DNA of 64,000 bases. Origin: Isoetes taiwanensis (Eukaryota; Streptophyta; Lycopodiopsida; Isoetales; Isoetaceae). The position numbers and the translations under genes were made by a program. Location: positions 8,385,424-8,449,423 of the forward strand of contig JAJEKV010000053.1 of assembly GCA_021234155.1 (NCBI GenBank), given 5' to 3'. Below are positions 43,075 to 54,085 of this stretch, in pieces (position 1 is the stretch's first letter; each line of letters begins with the position of its first letter). The notes under the pieces were generated by a model. That model did no database searches. It was not told the origin of the DNA and worked only from the letters and a program-made list of their open reading frames with translations.

Positions 43075-45134
43075 TATAATATAAGATAACAATGTGTTAA
43101 TACTGCACGTTAAATCATTGTACGTGGTATCCCATATATTAGGAAATTAAACCATTTAATAAAATCCTCCACCCCCTCCCCCCTCCCCAAAGCCTCCCAA
43201 TTGTTTTTGGTAGTCTTGGGTTGTTGGATGCCACTTTCAGGCAATCTTGGCCATTGTTAAGTGCGACTCATTTTTTAGAAAGTTTCAGTTAATGATTAGT
43301 TAAAAATACTTGTTGTAAAGGTTGTGGGAGGGGTTGGCATATTGTCATGTGTGTACATAGGGTTCCTTGCCTACCGTTGGACGCCCTGTATGAATATCAT
43401 TAAAAACAAACGGAGGGAGAGGGGGAGGGGGATTTTATTCAATGGTTTAATTTCCTAATATGTGGGATACCATGTACAGTGATTTAATGTACAGTATTTG
43501 TGATGCTCCCCACCAAATATACGATGCCCCGTCGTACATCTCGCGGGAAATCCCCCATCCAGCACACCTGCCGCATGGGCCCGTCATCTATCCCGCACCT
43601 GGGATGGCCATGAAGCGGGAAGGGGACATGAAGGTGTCTTGCACGCCCTTTCCCTATGGGCTCCTATAACAGCGGAAGCATAAACATAAACATCAGCACT
43701 AGCAATAACAATACAATCAGCTACCTCGAAGGGTAATACCATCTATCCATCCACAGATTCATCATAGACAGGCTCAGACTCATAAGGGAGGTAGACTGAA
43801 GGCTGGGCCTCAAGATAGAGCAAACCAAGATATAACAATGGCAGGGCTGGCTATAGACAATGGTTAGGGTTGATCACTCCATCCACCCCTCCTGTGCATA
43901 CTTTGCAGATGGGCTAAATCGGGCTCTGGCGTGACTATAGCCTGCCCGATATGCAATCTCATAGCATCACCCACCAAGACTACTCCGGGTTGCATCTCCC
44001 CGGTCCGATGAGGCAGGAAGGGTTGCATCTCCCTTTCCCGAGATCTAGTGGCTCCATGGGCAGCTAGAGAATCGTGGCGACACATGATTCATATACGACT
44101 GAACCCCCCAAAACAAGAGCCAGGCTGCACCTGCAACTCTTGAGAGGTAGGGTGACACCATTGCCCCAAGAGGTGTCGGACCCATACCTGGCCCACTCGA
44201 AGTGACCGACTATAAGCCTAGCCCACTATGGGTCTCCAGTAGCTACGCTCAACAGCGACCTCCCTCCACTTTTCCACTAGCCCCGTTGTATGGTGCTAAG
44301 TCACATCATAGCCTCTGTAGTCGGGTGGGTTCCTATGCACATGCCGCATATAATAGGAACTAAGGGGTCTAAAGTAGGAGCATCATCTAAATAATGGCTA
44401 CTAGGTCTCTACCCCCCTTCCCAATACAAGAGGAGCAAATATGTTCAACCAACATTACATATCCACATAACATGATAAATAATGAGAATAACATCTAAAC
44501 CTAATCACATGCATCTAACTTACAGTTAGGATTCATTGATTAGAGTTCAAGATCTAGATCGAGGGTTCTATGATGGCTCTACTAGAGATACGAAATGCTA
44601 TCTCATCTGGAATCCTAACTTCCAGATGATCTACAAAGGACTCTAACCCAAATACCTGCTCCTGAGGAACTCCCTCCTGCTCTCGGCATCTCCACGGCCT
44701 TCAAGGGGTACGAAGTAGCTCCCACTCCTACTGATGCGTGCATGCTCAGGTGGCTGTTGTGCTATGCTGTGCCACAATAGATGGTTCTCGAAACGGAGTT
44801 TCGAGCACGAACAAGGTTCCAAGACTGTTGGAGCCAAAAAAATGGCCTAGGTTAGGGTTTGGCCATTTATAGGTTAGGGTTCCATGTCACTGCCACATGG
44901 CTCCAATGGGGTGCTTCCATGTGGTAGGTGCACAATAGGGTAAGGTCATGTGGAAATGACCCTATGCCTAATGTTGGCTAAGTTATATGAATAACTTAGC
45001 CATGCTCCATTTTTCACCTACTATGGTGTACAAGGCTACTAAAATAGACTTGTACAGTGACGTGGCCCTGAAATATAGGTATTTATAGCGTATATTTCAG
45101 GGGAACGTCATAGTATTAATACATTGTTATAATA
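43075..45134. mobile_element. MITE-like inverted-repeat element (segment B copy) with an LTR inserted
   Basis: The left arm starts near 43075 (TATAATATAAGATAACAATG). The right arm is split by the LTR at 43499-45112 and finishes at 45113-45134 (CATTGTTATAATA as the inverse of the left end). Removing the LTR and one target repeat gives an element of about 440 bp with arms of roughly 85 bp. No transposase is present. Its own target repeat is unclear because the outermost bases are AT-rich. Confidence 0.7.
43499..45112 (-). mobile_element. Solo LTR of a Ty3/gypsy-like retroelement (copy 3)
   Basis: This 1,614-bp LTR has ends TGTGATG...CGTCATA and the 5-bp target repeat GTATT on both sides (43494-43498 and 45113-45117). 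A minus-strand TATA-like box lies at 44863-44873 (CCTATAAATGG). It sits in the right arm of the inverted-repeat element, at the same site as copy 2. It is a fossil of one LTR only, the product of LTR-LTR recombination. Confidence 0.88.
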
Positions 45135-45645
45135 CATATTTATATATAATGTAGATGTGCATGCGTCCAAAAATTTTTTTGGCCCCTTCGGAGCCTACGG
45201 TTGCTTCTGTATAACATGAGCTCTATACTTAGAAAATGTTGCAATGCAACTACATAGGAAATGGATCATGGGAAATGAAATAATATTAATTCATCAACGA
45301 AGATGGGATAACGTATATTGTAGAATACAAGAAAGTGTAGATATCCGTAGTCGAGCGCACCTTCGTCTCTGATAGGTTGCCTCGCAGCTTCAAATACCTA
45401 AAAAATATACCATGGCCTTTCAGACCATTGAAATATATTTAGAGTAGAAGGTAACTTTGTAGCAAGTAATAACGAACAAATAAAGGAAAGCAATAACACA
45501 TCATAAATCCTACTCTTACATTATAAATAGACAAACAAATGTGTAAATCATAATAAAATCTACGCCAATATACATATACATAATAAGAATATGTATTCAA
45601 GATACAAATTGGATTTACATTACAAGCAGACATTTCAAAACATCC
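45135..45645. other. AT-rich intergenic sequence, nothing recognised
   Basis: No frame, RNA gene or terminal repeat could be supported. Confidence 0.4.
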
Positions 45646-45740
45646 TATAGAATAGAATAGAATAGAATAGTCTTTTTAACGTCCACGGAGACCAATAGGT
45701 CATGGGACCCAGACAATGGGGTTTGTCCATTGGCAATAAG
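45646..45740 (-). mobile_element. LINE 3' end with (CTATT)n tail
   Basis: On the minus strand, GGTCTCCGTGGACGTTAAAA is followed by AGACTATTCTATTCTATTC (seen as GAATAGAATAG at 45649-45690). The same 3' end, with a different 5-base tail, closes the LINE at 39574-41110. Upstream coding sequence is absent, so this is a very short 5'-truncated copy. Confidence 0.6.
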
Positions 45741-45757
45741 TTAGCTTATTACAACTT

Positions 45758-46190
45758 GCATAGATTGCATTATACAAGTTCAAATGCTTTATAGATTTGC
45801 CTAAACATGTTTCTCTAAAATGGACAAAACTACTATGCCGTTGCAAAAAAATTATGCCATTTGGCTACATATTATGTGCCTTAAGCCATTGAAGGCTCTA
45901 AAATATATTCATACTGATTGCTATAGACCATATCATCAGGCCAAAAATGGTATTTTGTCACAGATCTTTCTACTTCTATATGTCAATTCCAGCCCTTCTT
46001 ATGCAGCTTCCAAAATTATTGAGTTGATATGGGATTTTGTCGATAATGGTTTCGGCCACTTTGGTTTGAAAAGAAAAGTATTTGGATATATCAAAGCGAA
46101 CAGTTCCCATGCATCAAATTTGAGGCTATTGTGTTCCTACAAAAAGTCGCAGGATACTGCCAAAAGAACTTCTTTTAATTATTGACACAA
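45758..46190 (+). repeat. Dispersed duplicate 1 with a conserved open frame
   Basis: This 430-bp unit recurs at 48803-49208. In both, the + strand frame stays open for about 120 codons and gives nearly the same protein: MCLKPLKALKYIH(T/I)DCY, RPYHQ(A/T)KNGILSQI, then SYAAS(K/N)I(I/V)EL and DNGF(G/S)HFGL. Many of the changes between copies are silent or mild. I do not recognise the protein. It may be an exon of a host gene or of a mobile element. Copy 1 ends directly beside the exon-like block at 46206. Confidence 0.5.
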
Positions 46191-46205
46191 TACCGCATGT
46201 GTTAC

Positions 46206-46570
46206 CTGTTGTTCTTCATAATCAGATTTAACACCTTCAGATGCTTGCGTATCAGGAACACTCATTTTAGAGGAAGCCTCTACTTGGTCTTTATTTCTAT
46301 ACTGCTTATTGCTACTAACATGCTTCTTGGAGACGTCAATACCTCCATTCTTGCTTAGAGCACATTTCATGTCGCAGTCCTCAAAATCACTTACAACTTT
46401 AGTATTAATGGAGTTATCACATCAAAAAAGCTCAGCATCTAATAACTCCTTATCGAGCGCTTCCAATTTGTCTTCTGAACTAAATGGTAGCCCACCTGTA
46501 TCATAATCGAAATACATTCTTTCTCTTTTCTCGTCAGGTCTAAATGCGAGAAAATCCCCTTGACCTTTGT
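46206..46570 (-). pseudogene. Exon-like block of an unrecognised host gene
   Basis: On the minus strand a TTAG acceptor (about 46571) leads into KGQGDFLAFRPDEKRERMYF, DYDTGGLPFSSEDKLEALDK and ELLDAELF. After one frame change in a T-run (about 46425) it continues DNSINTKVVSDFEDCDMKCA, LSKNGGIDVSKK and TQASEGVKSDYEEQQ. It ends at a CAG/GTAACA donor (46206). The acidic, lysine-rich content and splice borders look like a real plant exon. The frameshift suggests a pseudogene or a sequence error. No family is proposed. Confidence 0.45.
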
Positions 46571-47185
46571 CTAATCACTGCAAAGGTACAACGATTACTG
46601 CTCTGTATCCACTAGATATCTTTTATATGCTTATGGGATATGGATATCATACCAGACTCTGAATTTAGAAGACCTAAAGTAAACCAACTAACCTTCAACA
46701 TAAAATTCGTGAGAAACATCATTTTATATTGTTGAACACCGGACTGCCCTGGAGAGCACTCTGCCATACAACGCAGTCTTTGAAGTCTTTTGCAACTCGA
46801 AATCCTAGCCTCTTACATTTTACACGAATAAACATTCAAATGCCAAAATTTAAATACATGGATTTTTTCTAATATTTTAAGATAGATAGATAGATAGATA
46901 GTAGTTTTAATGTCACGCCACTAGGCAGCATCCAACTGGATATGTGACCACACACCACACTACATACAAACTAGCCCATCATGGTTGCATGTAACTCCAT
47001 ATATCCTTTAATTTATACATAAATATCAAATAGTTAAAATGCACGTGACATAATGGTATTGATGTATGAGCTTTTCATGGAGGCACCAACATCGGTAACT
47101 CTTGTAATCTTGGCTTGCTAAATGTCAAGTGCCTAACATGCATATAAAGATGCTTGCAAAAGATTAAACTTTACAAGAAATTTAA
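46571..47185. other. Intergenic sequence with a (GATA)n microsatellite
   Basis: Six GATA units lie at about 46880-46903. Otherwise AT-rich, no gene seen. Confidence 0.5.
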
Positions 47186-47207
47186 CGCGGCGGCCAAGGC
47201 TGCCACG
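47186..47207. repeat. GC-rich imperfect palindrome box
   Basis: CGCGGCGGCCAAGGCTGCCACG is flanked by AAATTT on the left and GAACATTTCTTT on the right. It is the inverse of the box at 19743-19764 with its flanks, with three changed bases. Confidence 0.75.
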
Positions 47208-47696
47208 AACATTTCTTTTGTCCAACTCGTGGCAAGGGAGGCTTTGTATCGAGTCAAAAAATATCTCAACAACTATAGACCTGCAAAATTGAACTAAATG
47301 TGCCTAACTTGGAGAACTCGAACATCGATATTTTTTTTACAAATAAAAAGCAATGCAAAAATATATATGATAACGAATATGGTTTCTACGCCTGATTTTG
47401 TTTTGTATTCATGTCCAGTCTCATATGCAAATATGGTCATCAAGAACTCGGAAGATCAATCGATGCTGCTTGTTTGAACCATTTTATCCCCATAACTTAC
47501 AAATGTCAAGAAGAGCGAATTTGAAGCGAGATTAAATTTTGAAGTGGGGAATGTTGCAAGTAGTTCTAGCAATCCAACAATCAAGGAAGCCAATATGATC
47601 TAATAGGATGGGGCTTCTATTATCAAGAGGCCATTTAAACTATTATGGAAAGTTAAGTTGAGTTTGAGTAAGGATTTAGTGTGATTTTGAAGGACA

Positions 47697-47946
47697 AGAT
47701 CGCGGCCGCGATCCTGCTAAGCACTAACAGCACAGTTTGACGTTAGGCCTAACTTAGCGCAGATCAGGTTGAGTTCTATGGTAACTAACGTAACAGTGTG
47801 GAGGATCGCGGCGGCGATCCTGCTGAGCACTAATAGCACAGTTTGACATTAGGATTAACTTAGTGCAGATCAGGCTGAGTTCTTAGGTAACTAACGTAAC
47901 AGTCTGGAGGATCGCGGCCGCGATCCTACAGATCACTAAGTGAACA
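47697..47946. repeat. 106-bp tandem array with 18-bp perfect palindromes (2.3 units)
   Basis: GATCGCGGCCGCGATC (NotI core) starts at 47698, GATCGCGGCGGCGATC at 47804 and GATCGCGGCCGCGATC at 47910, a period of exactly 106. Each unit also has AGCACTAA(C/T)AGCACAGTTTGA and GTAACTAACGTAACAGT; the first unit has a second palindrome, GTTAGGCCTAAC. Related GC boxes follow at about 47993 (GCGGTCGCGATC) and 48065 (ATCGCGGGCGCCGG). Confidence 0.9.
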
Positions 47947-48134
47947 CAAAAAACATGAAGTGTAGAATAAAACAAACATTCTCGAAAAAAAAATGCGGTC
48001 GCGATCTTCATGAGCTGAGGGGACGAAAACATACCTTCTCTGAGACTGGCTTTAGATGCCATGGATCGCGGGCGCCGGAAAAGATTGAAAAGTGGATTTC
48101 CTCACTGTGATATTCCAGGGTGCACCTCGTTTAG

Positions 48135-48465
48135 CTATAAAAGACAGAATAGTTGCCCACAACTAAGAAATTATGGAGTATGAATGTAAAATAGTTGATT
48201 TTCCTAGTTTTCCAGCTTGTGTAGAAACTAAAGACTAATGATTCAAATGTCTAATAGGTCTGTTATGCATTCCTTGAATGTTATATTCGTTGAAACATGT
48301 ATGTTGTTAAGTTTTGTAGCAGTTTGCAAATAATGGAACATGATTCTTTAGAATGCAAGTACCATTCTTGTCATTACATGATTTATAGTGGATTGATAGT
48401 ATGACTTAGGGTTTGACCGAAGTTGATGTATGTGCCAGCTTGTTGGACTATCCTAGTTCTACTGG
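48135..48465. repeat. Dispersed duplicate 2, uninterrupted copy
   Basis: From AAGACAGAATAGTTGCCCAC through ACCGAAGTTGATGTATGTGC. The same sequence is found at 50055-50122 and 51650-51925, split there by a LINE. It is non-coding. Confidence 0.8.
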
Positions 48466-48632
48466 GTTTTTTTTAGACACTTCAATACATTGGTATAACC
48501 AGTGTTACTTGTAACTTGAGAAACATGTTTTTTACATTTATGTCTGCATTAAGGACTGCAATTTAGTAGTTGATACCTTTGTTTGCATGCTGATATTGTA
48601 ATACTAATAGTGTTTATAATCATACATTATAG

Positions 48633-48718
48633 GTCAGTATGGTCAGGAAGATCGTGATGATGAAGTAGTTCTACCAATATGGAACAATGAGCTATGGAAC
48701 AGTGAGCTGGAAGCAACA
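48633..48718 (+). CDS. Possible small exon of an unrecognised gene
   Basis: An 86-base segment is bounded by ACATTATAG and GTAAGT. One frame is open throughout: QYGQEDRDDEVVLPIWNNEL followed by WNSELEAT. The splice consensus on both sides is good and the peptide is not low-complexity. No neighbouring exon could be joined with confidence and no family was recognised. Confidence 0.3.
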
Positions 48719-48802
48719 GTAAGTCTGGATAAGAGTTCATTCTTTTAATAATCGTAAGTTATGATGTTTTGAACTCTCTATATTTATGCATCTATTGATG
48801 TA

Positions 48803-49208
48803 TTCATAGATTGCACTATACAAGTTCAAATGTTTTATAGATTTGCCTAAATATGTTTCTCCAAAGTGACCAAAGCCACTATGCTGTTGCAAAAAAGTAT
48901 GCCATTCGGCTACAAGTTATGTGTCTTAAACCATTGAAGGCTCTAAAATATATTCATATTGATTGCTATAGACCATATCATCAGACCAAAAATGGTATTC
49001 TGTCGCAGATCCTTCCACTTCTATATGCCAATTCCAATCCTTCTTATGCGGCTTCCAATATTGTTGAGTTGATCGATAATGGTTTCAGCCACTTTGGTTT
49101 GGATATATCAAAGCAAACAACTTCCCAAGCATCAGATTTTAGGTTGCAGAATTCCACAAGAAGTCGCAAGATACTGCTAAAAGGACTTCTTTTAATTATT
49201 GACACAAA
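48803..49208 (+). repeat. Dispersed duplicate 1, second copy
   Basis: This is the partner of 45758-46190, with an open frame of about 123 codons (48853-49224). It lacks a short part (IWDFV) present in the first copy and differs in roughly one base in twelve. See the first copy for the shared peptide. Confidence 0.5.
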
Positions 49209-50054
49209 TAGTGTTAATTTATAGAAGTATACTGGGCTTGCTTGTTATATTAGGTAGGGATGACCTCTGCTGTATAATTAGGGGTTTGCCCACCCTAATA
49301 TTGCAGCGATATAGAAAGAGGTCAAAACTACCTAAGGGTTGGAGGTAGGATTTTTTCATTTTTATATTTAACTTCTGGCACCACTTAATAATATACAACA
49401 TGACATGCATAAGAATCTACCTATACACTGATTAACTAACATTGGGGAGGTGGCATGTGAGTTTTAAAATAAATTAATACATTATACACATAGTATATTG
49501 GTTACCTAGAGATTGTAAGATAAAAATCCAAAGATGGGCAAATTCTTTCAATACCTTTAGTGTATACTTACCATAACTTGGTCCTCTTTAGAGACCATGG
49601 AGAATTTGTTGCTTTAGACTTGGACCTTGAATTGTTTATAAAAAAAAATTTGATAGCATTATATATATGTTTTCTATAATCAAGTAGGCTGAAAAAATGG
49701 TACAAATCTGGCACGGTGTCAACCGAGTTTAAAGGCACATGTTATTCTAAAAAAATACAGATTGTAATGTGCTATGAACTTAAATTTTGCAAAAACACAT
49801 TACGCTAAGACATGATGTATTTAATGTAGCTGAAACTTGGCTCCAATATTTCCTGTAATATGCACTATTTATGCATTGTACTCGATTTTTAGAAAATTTC
49901 TAAACAGAAAAGTTTATATTTATAAAGACACAGGTTGTGTTGCTTATCAGATTATCGTTTGCATGGGGTAAACTATAGTTTGAAATAAATATAGGTTTGA
50001 TAAAATATGGAAAAGGCTGAGTAGAAGTGAACCTAAAGGTCCAGGTTACATATT
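49209..50054. other. AT-rich intergenic sequence, nothing recognised
   Basis: No supported feature. Confidence 0.4.
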
Positions 50055-51925
50055 CAAAGATACAAAAGACAGAATAGTTGCCCACACAAAACGATTATGG
50101 AATATGAATGTAAAATAGTTGTTTTAGGCATGCTCAGATCGTCTTACACCATGAAGACAGCTTGTTATTAGTAGTATTGGGGTGCGCCAGGGTTGCCCCC
50201 TCTCCCCAACACTCTTTGGTCTCTATATTGATCAGCTGGAAGATTGGTGCTGAGCAGGGAGGGGCAGACACTCAACTCATGCATCACATAATTCGGCAAC
50301 TCATATACGCTGATGACGTGGACCCCTTGGCCTACACTCCAAAGACATGCAACATCACCTGGATGCTCCAGACATTTTCTGCCGGTTCACTGACATGCGA
50401 GTTAACTTTGTCAAAACTAGAGCGCTGCTTGTTTCATCCTCCCATTAGCCAAGACCTCCGTCCTTCACTTACCAAGGACAAATTGTGGAGGTGGTTCCGA
50501 CCTACAAGTATTTGGGGATCGAGTTTCCTACTACTCTGGGATGCTTCCATCAAGTTGCGCATCACATCAGGGTAAAAAGCACTATATTTCTTGCAGAACA
50601 ACAGCCACAAGGCAGAGCTATATGCTTGGGATCATCAGTCACACCTATTTGGTCTTTCGTCGAGCCAGTTCTCTTATACGGGGCAGAAAGGTGTGATCCA
50701 GTGATATCCCTTGCCATCCAGAATGACTTAGAGTAGGCACAGAAGGCCTTATTAGCACGAGCACTTAGAGTAAAGTCCACAGTTCTATATCAGATCCTGC
50801 TCCAAGAGACGAGTTTCATACCCCTTCAGAGAGCTGCACTAGACCGTCGTATCATTTACTCTAGAAGGTAGTTGGTATGGGTGATGCCCATTTGCCCAAA
50901 GTTGCTATGACCCTAGCAATGGGTTCACAATGCGTCAAAGCCTGCTGGAAGGACAAGCAAGGTCAGTGGTTCAAGCGATGGAATGTACAGGCACACAGAT
51001 GCGTGCAGGTACGAACAGAGAAGGGCCACAATGCATTGAGGCAGTACCTTGATGCCTGCTTCCTTGGCAAGCTCTAAGATGAAGATGTTCTGTGCATGTT
51101 AAGATGGCACATTGTCGGCAGCAAGTCAATTCCAGGCTCACCTGAGGTCCACAACACTATTTGCACAGCCATTTGCCCATGAAGAAGCGCAAACTGATAG
51201 CTTCTATCCGCACAGGTGCGCATTGCCTCCGCATTGAGACAAGACGATAGACTCGGGAGGCACGTGAGGACAGGATCTGTCGGTGTTGCCAACAGGGTGC
51301 CATTGAAGAGGAATGACACACCCTTTAGAGTTGGCCAGCATTTTATTATATCTGCGCACGGTATGATCAGTTATTTTTGCCTAACTAGCCGTTGCATGTG
51401 TTGTTGAACACTGTTTCCATAGGCTTGTTGGGATCATACCTTCATGAGGTGATAGATGCATGGACTTAGCTATGTCCTCCAGGGCAGTATTGAATTAACT
51501 ATATGATTATATAATCTACCAGCATACTTATTATTACTCGAAAACTCTTCCAGATCGGGGTTTTTTAATCCTGACAGTAATATGCTAGCTGCTCTCATTG
51601 TTTGGGTCCCATAGACCAATTGGTTCTCCGTGGATGATAAAAATACATTCTTTTCTAGTTTTCCAGCTTGGATAAAAACTAAAGACTAATAGTTCAAATG
51701 TCTAGTAGGTTTGTTATGCATTTGTTTAAATGTTATGTTGATTGGAACATGCATATTGTTAAGTGTTGTAGCAGTTTGCAAATGATGGAATATGATTCTT
51801 AGAATGCAAGTACCATTCTTGTCATTACATGATTTATAGTAAATTGATAGTACAACTTAAGGATTGACCGAAGTTGATGTATATGCTAGCTAGTTGGCCT
51901 AGGCTAGTTCTATTAGCATTTTTTT
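50055..51925. repeat. Dispersed duplicate 2, copy split by a LINE
   Basis: 50055-50122 and 51650-51925 together match 48135-48465. The block between them is the LINE listed next. This marks the LINE as an insertion into a pre-existing duplicate. Confidence 0.75.
50123..51649 (+). mobile_element. LINE of a second family (RT C-terminal half), broken
   Basis: On the + strand: GVRQGCPLSPTLFGLYIDQL, then IYADDV (catalytic box as part of LIYADDVDPLAY), RVNFVKTRALL, IVEVVPTYKYLGIEFPTTLG, PVLLYGAERCDPVISLAIQN, KALLARALRVK, YQILLQETSFIPLQRAALDR, and late in the block RICRCCQQGAIEEE, a zinc-finger-like end. The phrases LYGAE and YKYLGIEF, and the C-x-C-C-x2-G-A-I-E-E-E end, set it apart from the L1-like LINEs above. 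Stops and frame changes are frequent. The 5' half (endonuclease and ORF1) is absent. The clade is not settled. Confidence 0.8.
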
Positions 51926-51949
51926 TCCCAACATTTTGTTTGGTCTCAA

Positions 51950-52690
51950 AAGAATAAGAAATTACTATATTTCTTGTTTTAGATGTACCTATGTATCATC
52001 TAACTTCATATTCTAGAGATTCCCACTTTCTTTGTTATTAAGCTCTTGGAATACTCCCACCAATTGAGTTGATGCCATAATCACAAGTTGGCCAAACTTG
52101 TTAGATTACTTCTTTTCCTTTGGTTGGATCGTTCCTTGAAGGTACTAGCTTTATACATAGTCAACAGTTATCCTAGTATGTTCCTTCTTAATGAGGTGAT
52201 CAATCTCACCAATGTTGGATGTCTGTTAACAATCATGTATAAATTTAGCTACTTTTATGTGTTTTCTTCCCAATCCTTGACGCTTAGTCAATCTTGAGGC
52301 AATCCTTTCAATGAAGAATACCCGAGAATGCCTCCCAATCCCATTATGGATGCTACCATCCATAAGCTTGTCCTACTCAACTATGTGATCCTAGCTCTTC
52401 GATCTTGCTAGAAGCTCATCCATCCATTGCCTAATTGAAGCAACAAGGTAACATTCTTCCGAGTTGTTCGAGACTTTGGTCTCTTTGAAGGTGTGCTCCT
52501 CCTAGATGTAGAGGTTGACTTTCTTCGTTAGGAACCTCCCATTGTTGATAGTTTTAATGATGTAGTTGACGACTTGAAGAAGTTCAGCTCTTGATGCATC
52601 TTTGAGTTGGGATGTCTATTTTGAAAGCATTTTCCAATTTTCTTTGATCACCATATAGCTCTATAACTTCGTAGAATGCAAGTTGGTGTG
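51950..52690 (-). mobile_element. Chromovirus gag-region fossil fragment
   Basis: This is similar along its length to the gag area of the larger fossil (about 28555-29340): shared TTGAGTTGATGCCAT, GTTGGCC, GATTGCTTCCCCTCATTTGG-like and GTTATCCTA phrases in the same order. It is a broken internal piece without LTRs or pol, old, from a related element. Confidence 0.6.
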
Positions 52691-54085
52691 CATGCTTTTA
52701 AAAACATGACTTTTAAGAGAGAGACATATATCTGCATGGGCTCTTGGTAAGAAATTAGTCTTAGTGACTCCCTTCCTTGTGTTTTAGGAAAAGACCCACA
52801 AATTGCAGGAGAATATATATACTCCTTCTAGAAATAACCCTAAGTGGATTTGCTCTGGAAAATTTGCTCTGGTCGCAATGGCAGATGGATCATTTAGTGC
52901 TACTTACAGATGCAAGTAGGTTTTCGCCAAGCATCCAAAACAATAGAATTCGTGTGGACGACTGGTTTGGTCTGCTTATAATGCTATGCCGGGGATTGTG
53001 GCGGCACGATTAGGAAGGAGGACAATTTCGTCTTGTGCAAAACATGTGGCAAGACGAGAAGTAGCATAGTGAGATTTCGGCCCTACTTTAACTGCCTTTT
53101 TGTTTGTGCATTTCTTTGACAAAGTTAACCTACAGTCTAAGATGTTTCTGCATGCCATTGAAAATATTTCACGTTGTGTCATTACCTTTCGCAAGAGTAT
53201 GTTTTCATCCATTTTTTCTTCTTCTGGCTACAGGCAACTGTTTCTATTCTTATTATATCCCTCAGATATTTAATTTTTCCCGTATTTTAGGCTGTTGTAA
53301 GCTTGGTTCCTAATCTATCAATCTAGCCATGCTTTGTTTTCTAATCATGTCTTGTACTATGGGTTCGCTAATTCAGAAGGTTGCATACTCATTTCCATAG
53401 GCCTACTCCAGTGCTCCATTTTGCTTTAAAGGAATGTACTCTTGCTGCTTCAATTCTTAATTATAAGTTTTTGGCTGACTTAGATGTGATGTGATTTTCT
53501 GTTTCTATTTTGTTGGCTCCTTCAAATATATAATCTTTTTGTGTGCAGTCCAGGATCATGAGCTTAGGGTCTCACTTATCTTGTTGCATTGCATTTGCTA
53601 TATCCATATATTTATCAAGAATTGCTGAGAAGGAGGGATTTTTAAACCTTGCTTGGGATCCAACGTGGTTCACGCACATGGAGGCACGTCACCCTAAATG
53701 AGCATACCAGTCGGGCCCATGTACTGTCTGTTTCAGACACGGTAAAGCGATCTTTCCCTCTGTACTTTTGTTCATTTCAACATTTATAGGTTCAAGCATA
53801 TCTTTATCCAACAACTGCTAAACCGAAAATGGAAAAGGCTCACAAGAAACTTGTCAATATAGGTAGAGAAAATCTTGACCAGTAAATAATATTTCTTGTT
53901 GACCATAACAAATATATGGTACATTGATATAGATATCACAAGACATCTGCACCAGCAGAGTAGGAAGATAGTCATTGCCTTCAGTTGCTGCTGATCGAGG
54001 TTGCTACTTTAACAAATAATTCAAGCATGAGATTGATGCTTGCTTAGCTAGGGACCATAGAGATTAGAGTACAATTTGTATAGTT
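52691..54085. other. Unassigned sequence with weak exon-like patches
   Basis: At 52950-53070 one + frame reads AYNAMPGIVAARLGRRTISS followed by CAKHVARREVA. At about 53550 a GTGCAG border is followed by VQDHELRVSLILLHCICYIH. Both could be decayed exons. Neither could be assigned or joined. Confidence 0.25.
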
